A stretch of 64,000 nucleotides of DNA from an uncultured Archangium sp. (GTDB lineage Bacteria > Myxococcota > Myxococcia > Myxococcales > Myxococcaceae), in the NCBI GenBank assembly GCA_903905455.1, contig CAIVGN010000077.1, forward strand, positions 62,001 through 126,000. The letters run 5' to 3'. Of this stretch, positions 51,321 to 62,284 are shown one piece after another. The stretch's first letter is position 1, and each line of letters begins with the position of its first letter. Under the pieces are notes generated by a model, which worked only from the letters and a program-made list of their open reading frames with translations, searched no databases and was not told the origin of the DNA. The translations under genes were made by a program, and so were the position numbers.

Positions 51321-53559
51321 AGTGGCCCAGGGACCAGCCCACGGTGAGCATCACGAAGAGGCGGCTGTTCGGGGAGAGCGCAGGGGTCGTCGCGCCCACT
51401 GACGGAGCCTGCTGCGGCCCCACCACGTAGGCCGAGTACGGCATCACCTGGCCACCGACGACGCCGCGCAGCCACAGCCCCGGCACCTGCTTCACTTCAC
51501 CCTCGAGCGCGGCCCGGAGCTCGACCTGCGGCGCGACCACTTCGGAGCCCCTCGACCACGAGAGCGGCTGGCCCTGGGCGTCGGTGCCCTGCTCGAGCGC
51601 GGCGGTGATCAGCCGCGTGCCCGAGAAGTTCGCCAGCAGCGAAGCGCGCGGCTTGCCGTCGCCGAAGCTCCACGTCACCCGGGCGTTGCCGAACCAACCC
51701 GGCGAGGCCACGAGCGGCTCCTGGGCTGACTGGTTGATCGCCCCGGTGAGGCTCGCCGCGTAGCTCAACGGCCCCAAGGTCCCCTCCACCACGCCCTGGG
51801 CGCCGATGTTCAGGAGCTCGCCGTGGTTCTGGTACGAGCGCACCGGCGTGCCCATGGCGTCGAAGGCGTCGCGCAGGTGCACCATGTCTTCGAACCGCGA
51901 GACGAAGCCGATGACGGCGACGCGCTGGCGGCCGAAGCGCTGCTCGTAGCCCAGCTCGCCGGTCAGCACGCTCTCGGGCTGGAGCAGGGGATTGCGCACC
52001 TGCGAGCCCTCGTACTGCGCAAAGCGCTCGTAGCCCGAGGGCGTGCGGAAGGCGGTGCTGAAGACCGCCTTGATCCGGGCCTCCCACGGCGTGGTCCACA
52101 CCACCGCCGCGCGCGGCGAGACGCGCGGGTCGAAGGCGCTCTGGGTGTCGAGACGCGCGCCCAGGTTCAACTGGAGCTTCGGGTGCACCCGCGCGCGTTG
52201 CTGCAGGTAGGCCGCCACCTGCCACTCGTCGGCCTGGTACGCGTTGACCGTGTCGAAGACCTCGCCCTCGAGCGTGGCCGTGGTGGTCGCGTCGTGGAAC
52301 GAGCGCAGCCGCGCGTCGACGCCCACCAGGAGGGGGAAGCGCCCGTCACCCAGCCAGTCGATGCCGCCTTGCACCTCGAGGCCACCCCACCGGGCCCCGG
52401 CACGGATCTCCTGGCGGAAGGTGAAGTCGCTGGGGTCGGCGCCGGCGGGCAACGCGGCGTCGCTGCCGTTGAGCAGCCAGGACGAGCTCTCCCAGGCCGC
52501 GCCGTAGTCGTAGAGGTCGAAGTACGCCCGCGCCATGAGGCTCACCCGCTCGCTCAAGGGGCGCTGCCAGCGCAGCTCGAGGTTCAGCGAGCGGTCGGTC
52601 TCGCGGTTGTCGGCGTCGAAGTCGGTGCCCACGCCGAGCACGTCGTAGGCCGGCGTGCCGCGGGCGTTGATGGCCCCGTGGGCCCACAGCGAGAAGTCAC
52701 CCCAGCGCACCTTGAGCAGCCCGCTGGGCACCTGGGTCCACCAGCTGTCGGTGGTGACGCCGCCCCACGCGCCCGGCTCGGGGGCGCGGCGGCCCCAGCG
52801 CTGCGGCCAGGTGGTGGTGCCGTCGGTCTCGGTGAAGCCGCGCTGCACCGCGTAGGTCAACGACTGGCCGTGGTGGGCGAAGTACTCGAGGCCCACCGAC
52901 GCCTCGAGGGCCCGGCCGGCGAGCGTGCCTTCCCAGCCGGCGAGCAGCGAGAGGCGCCCGGTGCCGCCGAAGCCCGGCCAGCGCAGCTGCGGCGCGCCGT
53001 CGACGCCCTGGGGCGGGAGCACGCTGCCCTCGGCGGTGACCTGCACCCCGCCGAGATCGCGCGGGCGCTTCGTGACCACGTTGATCACCCCCAGCATCGC
53101 CGAGCTCCCGTAGAGCACGCTGCCCGGGCCGACGATCAGCTCGAGGTGATCGATGAACTCCAGGGGTACGCCCAGGCCCTGCTCGAAGTAGGCGGTGCCG
53201 TTCCAGGCCTCGTTCATGGAGTGCCCGTCGATGACCACCAGCACGTGGTTGCCGTAGTCGCCGGAGAGCAGCACCCCGCGCGCCCCGACCTCGACGCTGT
53301 GCAGCGGGTCTTGCGCCACGAGGCCCACGGACACGAAGTTGATGGCCTCGTGCAGCGAGCGCAGGCCCAGCTTGCGCAGCTCGTCGGAGGTGACGACGGT
53401 GACCGTGGCCGGCGCGTCGTCGGCGCGCTCCCGGGCGCGGCTGGGGGCGGAGACCACGTTGGTGTCGAGCAGCCCCTCGAGGTCGGCGAGGCCTGGCTCT
53501 TCGGCCGCGGCCCCCGTCGCCAGCAGTACCAGCAGCCCTGACAGCGCGCGTGAGATCAT
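51319..53559 (-). CDS. TonB-dependent outer-membrane receptor
   Basis: A 746-residue protein, start at the ATG at 53559, overlapping the stop of the YfiR-like gene (ATGA). The signal peptide is MISRALSGLLVLLATGAAAEE. The plug domain covers about 35-155: APATVTVVTSDELRKLGL, VGARGVLLSGDYGNHVLVVIDG and LIVGPGSVLYGSSAMLGVINVVTK. About 22 beta-strands follow with aromatic belts; RAAVVWTTPWEARIKAVFSTAFRTPS is a typical barrel segment. It takes up a ligand with TonB energy or senses it. No TonB, ExbB or ExbD gene is in the window. The ligand is unknown. Confidence 0.9.
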   Translation of the reverse strand: MISRALSGLLVLLATGAAAEEPGLADLEGLLDTNVVSAPSRARERADDAPATVTVVTSDELRKLGLRSLHEAINFVSVGLVAQDPLHSVEVGARGVLLSGDYGNHVLVVIDGHSMNEAWNGTAYFEQGLGVPLEFIDHLELIVGPGSVLYGSSAMLGVINVVTKRPRDLGGVQVTAEGSVLPPQGVDGAPQLRWPGFGGTGRLSLLAGWEGTLAGRALEASVGLEYFAHHGQSLTYAVQRGFTETDGTTTWPQRWGRRAPEPGAWGGVTTDSWWTQVPSGLLKVRWGDFSLWAHGAINARGTPAYDVLGVGTDFDADNRETDRSLNLELRWQRPLSERVSLMARAYFDLYDYGAAWESSSWLLNGSDAALPAGADPSDFTFRQEIRAGARWGGLEVQGGIDWLGDGRFPLLVGVDARLRSFHDATTTATLEGEVFDTVNAYQADEWQVAAYLQQRARVHPKLQLNLGARLDTQSAFDPRVSPRAAVVWTTPWEARIKAVFSTAFRTPSGYERFAQYEGSQVRNPLLQPESVLTGELGYEQRFGRQRVAVIGFVSRFEDMVHLRDAFDAMGTPVRSYQNHGELLNIGAQGVVEGTLGPLSYAASLTGAINQSAQEPLVASPGWFGNARVTWSFGDGKPRASLLANFSGTRLITAALEQGTDAQGQPLSWSRGSEVVAPQVELRAALEGEVKQVPGLWLRGVVGGQVMPYSAYVVGPQQAPSVGATTPALSPNSRLFVMLTVGWSLGH

Positions 53560-54104
53560 GGGAACACCGTCATCAGCTGGAGGACCTCGGCCCGGAAGTC
53601 GGCGTGCTGCCGCCGGGCCGAGCCGAGGTTTACGAGCATGCGGGGCTTGCCGGCGACCAGGTCGAAGCCCAGCACGAAGCCTTCCCTCACCCCGTCGGGC
53701 GTGGTGCTCACGGTCAGCACCGCGAGGCCGTCGAGCGCCCGCGAGATGTTCGCGGCCTGCGAGGCGAGCCCCGGGGCCAGCACCACCACGTCGAAGCCCC
53801 GCTCCCTGATCAACGCCGCGAGCGCGTCGGCCGTGCTGAAGCGCGCCAGCTCTTCGTGGTGCCCCACGCCGCCGAGCGCGGGCAGGGCCTCGAGCGCGCT
53901 GAGCACCTGGCGGGCGGCGCCCGTAGACCCGGGGGTGTCGAGGTGCAGCACCAGCACCCGAGCCCCGTCGCCGGCGTGCGCCAGGAACTGCCGGTCGTAG
54001 CGCAGCACCTTGCCGAGCAGCTCGGCCTGCAGCTCCACCGGCACGACCGGTTGCTCCTCTGCGGACAGCAGGGCGAGCAACACGAACGGCGCCAGGAAGT
54101 GCAC
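53556..54104 (-). CDS. YfiR-like periplasmic protein (DUF4154)
   Basis: A 182-residue protein, start chosen at the GTG at 54104 (VHFLAPFVLLALLSAEEQP, a signal peptide). The rest matches the YfiR/DUF4154 family: LLGKVLRYDRQFLAHAGD, then RVLVLHLDT, then FDVVVLAPGL, then the end GFDLVAGKPRMLVNLGSAR and a last helix. YfiR represses the diguanylate cyclase YfiN in the Pseudomonas system. Here the partner is probably the divergently encoded hybrid kinase. Its stop overlaps the receptor start, which indicates joint expression. Confidence 0.75.
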   Translation of the reverse strand: MHFLAPFVLLALLSAEEQPVVPVELQAELLGKVLRYDRQFLAHAGDGARVLVLHLDTPGSTGAARQVLSALEALPALGGVGHHEELARFSTADALAALIRERGFDVVVLAPGLASQAANISRALDGLAVLTVSTTPDGVREGFVLGFDLVAGKPRMLVNLGSARRQHADFRAEVLQLMTVFP

Positions 54105-54292
54105 GGGCCGAAGTCCACGCAATGGCGGTGCCACCGCCCGGGCCCCGGCCTCGCGAGGTCGGGGCCCGAAAAGCCGGGGTCGGAGCGCCCCGCAAGGGTC
54201 TGCTTCACCCCGCGCGGGGCTGACGGGAAGCCGCTGAATGACTCGTCTTCCCGCTGCCACGTACTCGCACGGAATCTGCACGGCGCGACGGG
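54105..54292. promoter_or_regulatory. Divergent control region with two palindromes
   Basis: This 188-base region separates the YfiR-like/receptor operon from the hybrid kinase. It holds a perfect 12-base palindrome, CCCCGCGCGGGG (54208-54219), and a 7-base inverted repeat, CGGGAAG at 54224-54230 with CTTCCCG at 54247-54253 (16 bases apart). Either may be an operator for both directions. No standard -10/-35 pair stands out. Confidence 0.35.
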
Positions 54293-56674
<2,382 letters not shown>

Positions 56675-56812
56675 CGCGCGGCGGGTCGGCGTCGCTCCAC
56701 CCCCGGGGGGGCGGCCGTCGGTGATCGCGAGCAGGGGCGCAGGGTTCGCGCGCCACATCGCTGACCGGCAGCCCGGCGCTGGCCTTGCATCGTGGGGCGT
56801 GGGGAGTCCTCC

Positions 56813-58255
56813 ATGTTCAATGATCGAAGCCTCACCACGCGCATCGTCGCGTTGGTCGCCATCTCGTGCCTCATCACCGCAGGGGTTCTCAGCTGGCTGC
56901 TGGTCCGCTTCCGGGGAGAGTTGCTCGAGGCGCGCTCCGACTTTCCGCGCGTGGCCGTCGAGTCGGCTTCGGCGCAGATCGCCTGGTTCGAGGGCCAGGA
57001 GGCGTCAGGCGCGCTGACCCGTGAGCAGGCCCAGGCGGGGGCCCTGGCGATCGTCAAGCGCCAGCGCTTCGACGGCGCCAACTACGTGTGGATCAATGAC
57101 CTCGGCCCCACGATGGTGATGCACCCCATGGACGCGTCGCTCGACGGCAAGGACCTGTCGCAGAAGAAGGATCCCAACGGGAAGCGGCTCTTCGTGGAGA
57201 TGGTCGACGGCGTGCGCCAGAGCGCCACCCATGACGCCCGAGTGGAGTACCTGTGGCCCAAGCCGGGGGCGAGCGCGCCGGTGCCCAAGGTGTCCTACGT
57301 GAAGCTTTCGGAGCGCTGGGGCTGGGTGGTGGGGGCCGGCGTGTACACCGACGACGTGCGCGCCAACGTCAACCGCATCATCGGCAGCGCCGTGCTGGTG
57401 ACCGTGCTGGGCCTGTTGATCTCCCTGGCCCTCTCGGTGTGGCTGGCGCGCAAGGTCTCCGGGCCCCTCGAGGCGGCCATCGCCTCGCTCAGCGACGGCA
57501 GCACGCACGTGGCCCAGGCCTCGAACGCGGTGGCCAGCATCTCCGAGTCGCTCTCCACCGGGGCCCAGTCCTCGGCCTCGGCGGTGCAGCAGTCGACCAC
57601 CGCCATGGGCGAGGTCTCGACGCGCACGCAAGCCAATGCCGTGGGCGCAGGCCAGGTGCAGACCCTGATGCGCAGCACCACCGCCCAGGTCGAGGCCGCC
57701 GCCGCCGGGCTGCAGGCGGTCGTCGCCCACATGGACGGGGTGGCCGCCACCAGCCGCGAGGTCGGCCGCATCGTCAAGACCATCGACGACATCGCCTTCC
57801 AGACCAACCTGCTGGCGCTCAACGCCGCCGTCGAGGCTGCCCGGGCCGGTGACGCGGGCCAGGGCTTCGCGGTGGTCGCCGAGGAGGTGCGCTCGCTGGC
57901 CCTTCGCTCGGCCGAGGCCGCCAAGGGCACCGCCGAGCTCATCGAGAAGACGGTCAACGGCATCAACGAAGGGGCCCGGCGCGTGGGCAGCAGCAACCGC
58001 GATTTCGCCGGCATCGCCCGCGCGGTCAACGACGTCGACGTCCTGGTCTCGGGCATCGCCCGGGCCTCCAACGAGCAGTCGGGCAACATCACCGAGGTGG
58101 GCCACGGGCTGCACTCGCTCGACGCCACCACCCAGCGCACCGCCGCCAGCGCCGAGGAGATCGCCGCCGCCTCGCAGGAGCTCAGCGCCCAGGCCGAGTC
58201 GCTGCTCTCGGTGGTCGACTCGATTCACCAGCTGATCGAAGGTCACGCGGCGTGA
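56813..58255 (+). CDS. Methyl-accepting chemotaxis protein, single Cache, HAMP-less
   Basis: A 480-residue receptor, start at the ATG at 56813 with GGGGAG upstream. Two helices (about 9-32 and 189-212) frame an sCache domain: [20 protein letters not shown] (86-105), [15 protein letters not shown] and the end [14 protein letters not shown]. Only the first HAMP helix remains ([16 protein letters not shown]). The signalling hairpin is complete: [20 protein letters not shown] (324-343) and [16 protein letters not shown]. The sCache_2 type often binds small organic acids. It should couple to CheA through CheW. Confidence 0.88.
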   Translation: MFNDRSLTTRIVALVAISCLITAGVLSWLLVRFRGELLEARSDFPRVAVESASAQIAWFEGQEASGALTREQAQAGALAIVKRQRFDGANYVWINDLGPTMVMHPMDASLDGKDLSQKKDPNGKRLFVEMVDGVRQSATHDARVEYLWPKPGASAPVPKVSYVKLSERWGWVVGAGVYTDDVRANVNRIIGSAVLVTVLGLLISLALSVWLARKVSGPLEAAIASLSDGSTHVAQASNAVASISESLSTGAQSSASAVQQSTTAMGEVSTRTQANAVGAGQVQTLMRSTTAQVEAAAAGLQAVVAHMDGVAATSREVGRIVKTIDDIAFQTNLLALNAAVEAARAGDAGQGFAVVAEEVRSLALRSAEAAKGTAELIEKTVNGINEGARRVGSSNRDFAGIARAVNDVDVLVSGIARASNEQSGNITEVGHGLHSLDATTQRTAASAEEIAAASQELSAQAESLLSVVDSIHQLIEGHAA

Positions 58256-58438
58256 CCCGGACCTTGGGCTGATCTCGACCCCAGGGGTCGGTTTCGCCCC
58301 TGTTTGCGGGTGTGCGCCTGAGGACCTCCGCGGGCACTTCCGTGGTTACGCGGGACTGGCGCCCGTCAGCGGTCAGCTTGGTGACGAAGTGGGTGGATCT
58401 CATCTTGCTCAACCGCCGTCGAAAGGGATCACCCCGTC

Positions 58439-59863
58439 ATGGCCCACAGACTCCAGCTCGGAGCAGTCATCCTTCTCATGGTGCTGGGGCTGGGGGTCTT
58501 CGGCTTCGTCTCCTCGAAGGTGACGCACGTCACCGAGGACCAGGCCGCCTCGCGCCTCGAGGGGGTCTCCAGGCTGTCGCTGGAGTTGATCGACGCGCAG
58601 TACCCCGGGGCGTGGTCGCTGCGCGACGGCGTGTTGCGCAAGGGCGAGCGCGCCTTCAACGACGACGCGGCGCTGGTCGACCGGGTGAAGGCGAGCTCCG
58701 GCGCGAGCGCGACCTTCTTCGCGGGCGACCTGCGGGTGGCGACCAACGTGACCAAGGCCGACGGCACGCGGGCGGTGGGCACCACGGCGGCGCCCAAGGT
58801 GGCGGAGGCCGTGCTGCGGCGGGGCGAGCACTACGCGGGGGTGGCCGAGGTGGTGGGGCGGCCCTTCGCGGTGGTGTACCAGCCGCTGCGTGACGCGAGC
58901 GGCGAGGTGGTGGGCATGTTCTTCGTGGGCCTCTCGCGCGAGGGCCTCGACGCAGAGCTCCACGACCTCAAGTGGCAGCTGGGCTCGATGCTGGGGGTGC
59001 TGCTGCTGGTGGCCGCCGCCGGGCTGTGGTGGTTCTCGCGGCGCCTGGTGCGGCCGCTGAGCGAGGCCTCGGGGGTGCTCACCGAGTCGGCGCATGAGAT
59101 GGCGGGCAGCTCCACGCAGCTGGTGCGGGACAGTGAGCTGGCCGCGCAGCGCGCCGCCGACCAGGCCCGGGCGCTCGAGCGGGCCTCGGGGGTGATGGGC
59201 CAGGTGCAGGCGCTGGCGAGCTCCACCAAGACCGAGATGACCGCCCTGGCGCAGCTGACGCTCGAGGCCCAGTCGGCGGCGGTCACCAGCCACGACGAGG
59301 TGGCGCGGCTGCACATGGCCGTCGACGGCATGCAGGAGTCGGCCATCGCGGTGAGCGCGATCATCAAGGACATCGAGCAGATCGCCATGCAGACCAACCT
59401 CCTCGCGCTCAACGCCGCCGTCGAGGCCGCCCGGGCGGGCGAGGCGGGCAAGGGCTTCGCCGTGGTGGCCGAAGAAGTGCGCAACCTCGCGGGGCGCGCG
59501 GCCACCGCCGCAAGGGAATCGTCGTCGCGCCTGGGGGAGAACGTCGAGCGCTCGAGCGAGGCCGCGGAGCTGGCGGCGAAGGCCGACCAGTCGTTGACCC
59601 GCATCGACACCTCGGTGGTGGGCATCTTCGAGCGCGTGGAGAGCGTGGCCAAGAGCGCCACCGAGCAGGACCAGCGGGTGCGCGAGCTGACCCAGGCAGT
59701 CGCGGCGCTGGGCGCCTCGGTGGAGCAGAACGCGGCCGCGGCGGTGCAGGAGGCCGACGCGGCGCAACACCTCGAGGCGCGCACCGAGACCCTGCGGGTG
59801 CTGGCCCTCGACCTGCGCGCGCTGCTCGACGGGCAGCCTCCTTCGGCGAGCGCGCCGAACTAG
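58439..59863 (+). CDS. Methyl-accepting chemotaxis protein, Cache_3-type, HAMP-less
   Basis: A 474-residue receptor, start at the ATG at 58439. Helices at about 6-25 and 180-200 frame a Cache_3-like sensor: [21 protein letters not shown], then [21 protein letters not shown], then [21 protein letters not shown] and [20 protein letters not shown]. After helix 2 the sequence passes directly to the methylation helix without a full HAMP. The hairpin tip [20 protein letters not shown] (312-331) is intact. Its last 4 bases overlap the convergent methyltransferase-like gene. Confidence 0.88.
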   Translation: MAHRLQLGAVILLMVLGLGVFGFVSSKVTHVTEDQAASRLEGVSRLSLELIDAQYPGAWSLRDGVLRKGERAFNDDAALVDRVKASSGASATFFAGDLRVATNVTKADGTRAVGTTAAPKVAEAVLRRGEHYAGVAEVVGRPFAVVYQPLRDASGEVVGMFFVGLSREGLDAELHDLKWQLGSMLGVLLLVAAAGLWWFSRRLVRPLSEASGVLTESAHEMAGSSTQLVRDSELAAQRAADQARALERASGVMGQVQALASSTKTEMTALAQLTLEAQSAAVTSHDEVARLHMAVDGMQESAIAVSAIIKDIEQIAMQTNLLALNAAVEAARAGEAGKGFAVVAEEVRNLAGRAATAARESSSRLGENVERSSEAAELAAKADQSLTRIDTSVVGIFERVESVAKSATEQDQRVRELTQAVAALGASVEQNAAAAVQEADAAQHLEARTETLRVLALDLRALLDGQPPSASAPN

Positions 59864-60819
59864 ACGCCTTCGCCCCGGCTCGCCTTGCGCCGGAACACGT
59901 ACACCGCGGGGTCGAGCTCCGGCGGCAACACCAGGGCCGAGAGCCGCTCGTCCAGCGCCCAGTCGAACTGCTGCTGCCGTTCCCACGCCTCGAAGTTGCC
60001 GGCGGCGAAGCGGTGGCGGCTGCCGATGACCACGTAGAGCTCCACGCTGGGGGTCTCGAAGACGGCCTTCTCGAAGGGGTTGCCCGGCGGGGGCCACGAG
60101 CAGAGCACCACCTGAGGGGCGTGCTCGAGCAGGGCCTGCTTCGCCTCCCGGCGCTCCACTTCGGGGGGGAAGGTGATGGCGTGGGTCCAGCTCGCGTCGT
60201 CGGACGGGGTGATGGCCACGCCGGCTGCGGTGAGGAAGCGGGAGAGGGTGCCGTCACCGGCCGCGAGCTCGACGCAGGGCCGCCCGGAGATGAGCGCCGC
60301 CAGCGCGTGCACCAGCTCGCGCGAGTAGAAGCAGTAGATGCCCCGCGGCTGCACCAGCGGCATGAGCAGCTTGCGGTCGGGAACGAAGCGCCACCAGAAG
60401 CGGAAGGCGCGCAGCGAGGCGGGCTTGCGGGCCAGGCCGGCGTGGAAGAGCAGGCGCTGGATGACGGTGCCGCTCCACAGGCCCAGGCGCACCGTGCCGC
60501 TGGCCTGCCGGGTGGCGAGGGCGGCCGAGGTCTTCTGCAGCGCGAGGCGCGCGAACCGCTCCCGCAGCAGGTGGGGGAACGCGGCCTCGAAGACCTTCGG
60601 GTTCTGCGCGCTCTGTTCGAGGCGCTTGCGCCACTGGCCCGCGTCGGCCTTCACCGCGGCAATCCACGTGGCGACTTCTTCGGGGCGACCCTTCGCCATC
60701 GCCGCGAGCAGCTCCTCGGACACCCGGCGCCATTCGCCGGGGTGGCGTGCGCTCAAGGCGTCGAGGTCGTTCTCGGCGAGATCCTTCGCGGCCGTTTCAC
60801 TCGAGAAGCGCACCCCCAC
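59860..60819 (-). CDS. SAM-dependent methyltransferase-like protein
   Basis: A 319-residue protein. Residues 183-196 read [14 protein letters not shown], a SAM-binding motif I, followed by the acidic loop ITPSDDASW and by [20 protein letters not shown], which fits motif IV of class I methyltransferases. Residues 1-150 are a helical N-terminal domain of unknown role with many aromatic residues ([12 protein letters not shown]). The methyl acceptor is unknown. The chemoreceptor gene ends tail to tail with it. Upstream is the 330-base control region shared with the gene at 61150. Confidence 0.6.
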   Translation of the reverse strand: MGVRFSSETAAKDLAENDLDALSARHPGEWRRVSEELLAAMAKGRPEEVATWIAAVKADAGQWRKRLEQSAQNPKVFEAAFPHLLRERFARLALQKTSAALATRQASGTVRLGLWSGTVIQRLLFHAGLARKPASLRAFRFWWRFVPDRKLLMPLVQPRGIYCFYSRELVHALAALISGRPCVELAAGDGTLSRFLTAAGVAITPSDDASWTHAITFPPEVERREAKQALLEHAPQVVLCSWPPPGNPFEKAVFETPSVELYVVIGSRHRFAAGNFEAWERQQQFDWALDERLSALVLPPELDPAVYVFRRKASRGEGV

Positions 60820-61149
60820 GGTCTACCTCCGGGCCGTGGATCAGGGAACAAAGCCGTCGCCCGCGACCCGTCGCCATGGTGTCCAAAGACCCAGCATTGC
60901 TGGTGAATTCATGACGCGTCGTCGTTCTGACGAGGCCGAACACACGTAAGGGCGCGTGAGCGCGCACCACCCCTCGCGCCCCGAGGGCCGCACATCCGCA
61001 TCGGCGCTCGCATCTGTCGCTGACCACCCGGCGCGCGATGCCGACTCCCGCGGCGACCTCGCAGGCCTGCGTGATCGCTCGGCAATTGGGGGGCACGACC
61101 GCTGCACAACCGGGGTCCGCGTCGAAGTCCCTTCCCCAGGAGACGCCCC
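60820..61149. promoter_or_regulatory. Divergent intergenic region with a 13-bp palindrome
   Basis: This is 330 bases without a credible gene; short ORFs here have no RBS or signal and look random. It contains CCAGCATTGCTGG (60891-60903), a perfect 6+1+6 palindrome 72 bases before the methyltransferase start, within AT-richer DNA. It may be an operator. The rest is GC-rich spacer with no promoter I can support. Confidence 0.3.
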
Positions 61150-61995
61150 ATGCTTCGAATGATCCTCACCGCCGTCGCCTGCAGCAGCCTCCAGGCGCTG
61201 GCCGAAGACAACACCGAAGTCATCGACAGCCCGGCCAATGAGGAGCAGTCGTCGTCGGTGTCCATCTGCGCGCCGAGCATCGCCTGCGCGGCGAAGCTGG
61301 TGAACGCGGACGGCTTCCAGGTGTCCTTCGGGTCCGACGGGCGCACCGGGGACGGCGAGCTGGTGCACGAGGGGCAGATGTCGCTCTCCTATGCGCTGGC
61401 CGACGGCTTCGAGTTCGACCTGGTGACCACCGGGGTGCACCTCCTGGGCGAAGGCCGCACGCCGATCTCCGCCGACGGGGTGCAGCCGGGCCTCAAGGTG
61501 GCGCTGCTGCCCGAGGGCACCTGGGCGCCGTCGAACGACGTCTCGGTGCACCTCACGGTGCCGACCCTCAACTCGACGCAGTGGAACTTCGAGGCCTGGT
61601 ACTACCTGTCGAAGACGGTGGCCTTCGTGCGCGCCGACCTGAACCTGATGCTCGGCGTGGGCGACCTCGCGGGGACCCCCACGGTGCAGGGCATGGCCAC
61701 GCTGACCCTGACCGCCGACCTCGGCCACGGCGTGGGCCTCTTCGGTGAGGCCTTCGGTACCTGGGGTGAGACCCAGGCGCGCTTGCCGGGCGTCGGGACC
61801 TTCGCTGGCGTCAGCTACCGGGTGGCGCCGTCGGTGTCGGTCGACGTGGGCGGCGAGGTGGCCTTTCACCAGGGCGGCGAGGTCTTCACCGCCTTCGCCG
61901 GCTTCACCTGGGTGCCGCAGACCGCGGGCCGGGCCGCCGAGATGGCGCCGGCCAGCCAGCTGCCCCAGGGCGCCGTCGCGCTGCTCGACCGCTGA
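61150..61995 (+). CDS. Secreted beta-rich protein, possible outer-membrane barrel
   Basis: A 281-residue protein with a signal peptide (MLRMILTAVACSSLQALAED); the ATG at 61159 is a second choice. The mature part alternates short strands and turns (LSYALADGFEFDLVTTGV, VSVHLTVPTL, FVRADLNLMLGVG, VSVDVGGEVAF). This suggests a 10- to 12-strand barrel like the phenol-degradation MetA/transporter-type outer-membrane proteins. Two Cys near the start (SICAPSIACAA) may pair. The family assignment is weak. It stands alone between the divergent methyltransferase and cheA. Confidence 0.6.
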   Translation: MLRMILTAVACSSLQALAEDNTEVIDSPANEEQSSSVSICAPSIACAAKLVNADGFQVSFGSDGRTGDGELVHEGQMSLSYALADGFEFDLVTTGVHLLGEGRTPISADGVQPGLKVALLPEGTWAPSNDVSVHLTVPTLNSTQWNFEAWYYLSKTVAFVRADLNLMLGVGDLAGTPTVQGMATLTLTADLGHGVGLFGEAFGTWGETQARLPGVGTFAGVSYRVAPSVSVDVGGEVAFHQGGEVFTAFAGFTWVPQTAGRAAEMAPASQLPQGAVALLDR

Positions 61996-62284
61996 ACCGG
62001 TGACCCCCGGGCGGTGAGCGGCAGCAGGCCGCGACCCTCCGGGTGGACCCCCCTTTCCTGATCCACTGACCCCCCCACCTGCCCCGAACTGGGGCGATCG
62101 TCTGATCTCTGACGGGTCCCTGCCGACACAGGGAGCCACCAGCGACCCCGGTCCAAATCGCCGCAAAACTTACAGCTCCCACAGGTCATTGATCCGCCAC
62201 GTGAAACCCGGGCGGATCAGGAAGGCCCAGTTGGGAATGCCCCATGCACAGGTGGCCTCGGTCGGTTTCTGACGGGAGAGCCAC
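61996..62284 (+). promoter_or_regulatory. cheA upstream region with 9-bp inverted repeat
   Basis: This 289-base region between the beta-rich protein gene and cheA has a perfect inverted repeat TGATCCGCC (62190-62198) and GGCGGATCA (62211-62219), 12 bases apart. It ends 65 bases before the cheA start. There is no T-run, so an operator or a leader hairpin is more likely than a terminator. TCTGACGGG occurs twice, at about 62107 and 62266. No clear -10/-35 pair. Confidence 0.35.

Noticed and set aside
56774-56789. Sigma-54-like promoter before the first chemoreceptor (CGGCGCT, 4 bases, TTGCA)
   Set aside because: The GG and GC positions fit, but three other consensus bases do not. The transcript would start at or within the ribosome binding site.
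60841-62166. A 441-codon minus-strand frame opposite the beta-rich protein gene
   Set aside because: Its composition is His/Arg/Gly-rich without a domain, and the plus-strand frame has a signal peptide and regular strands.
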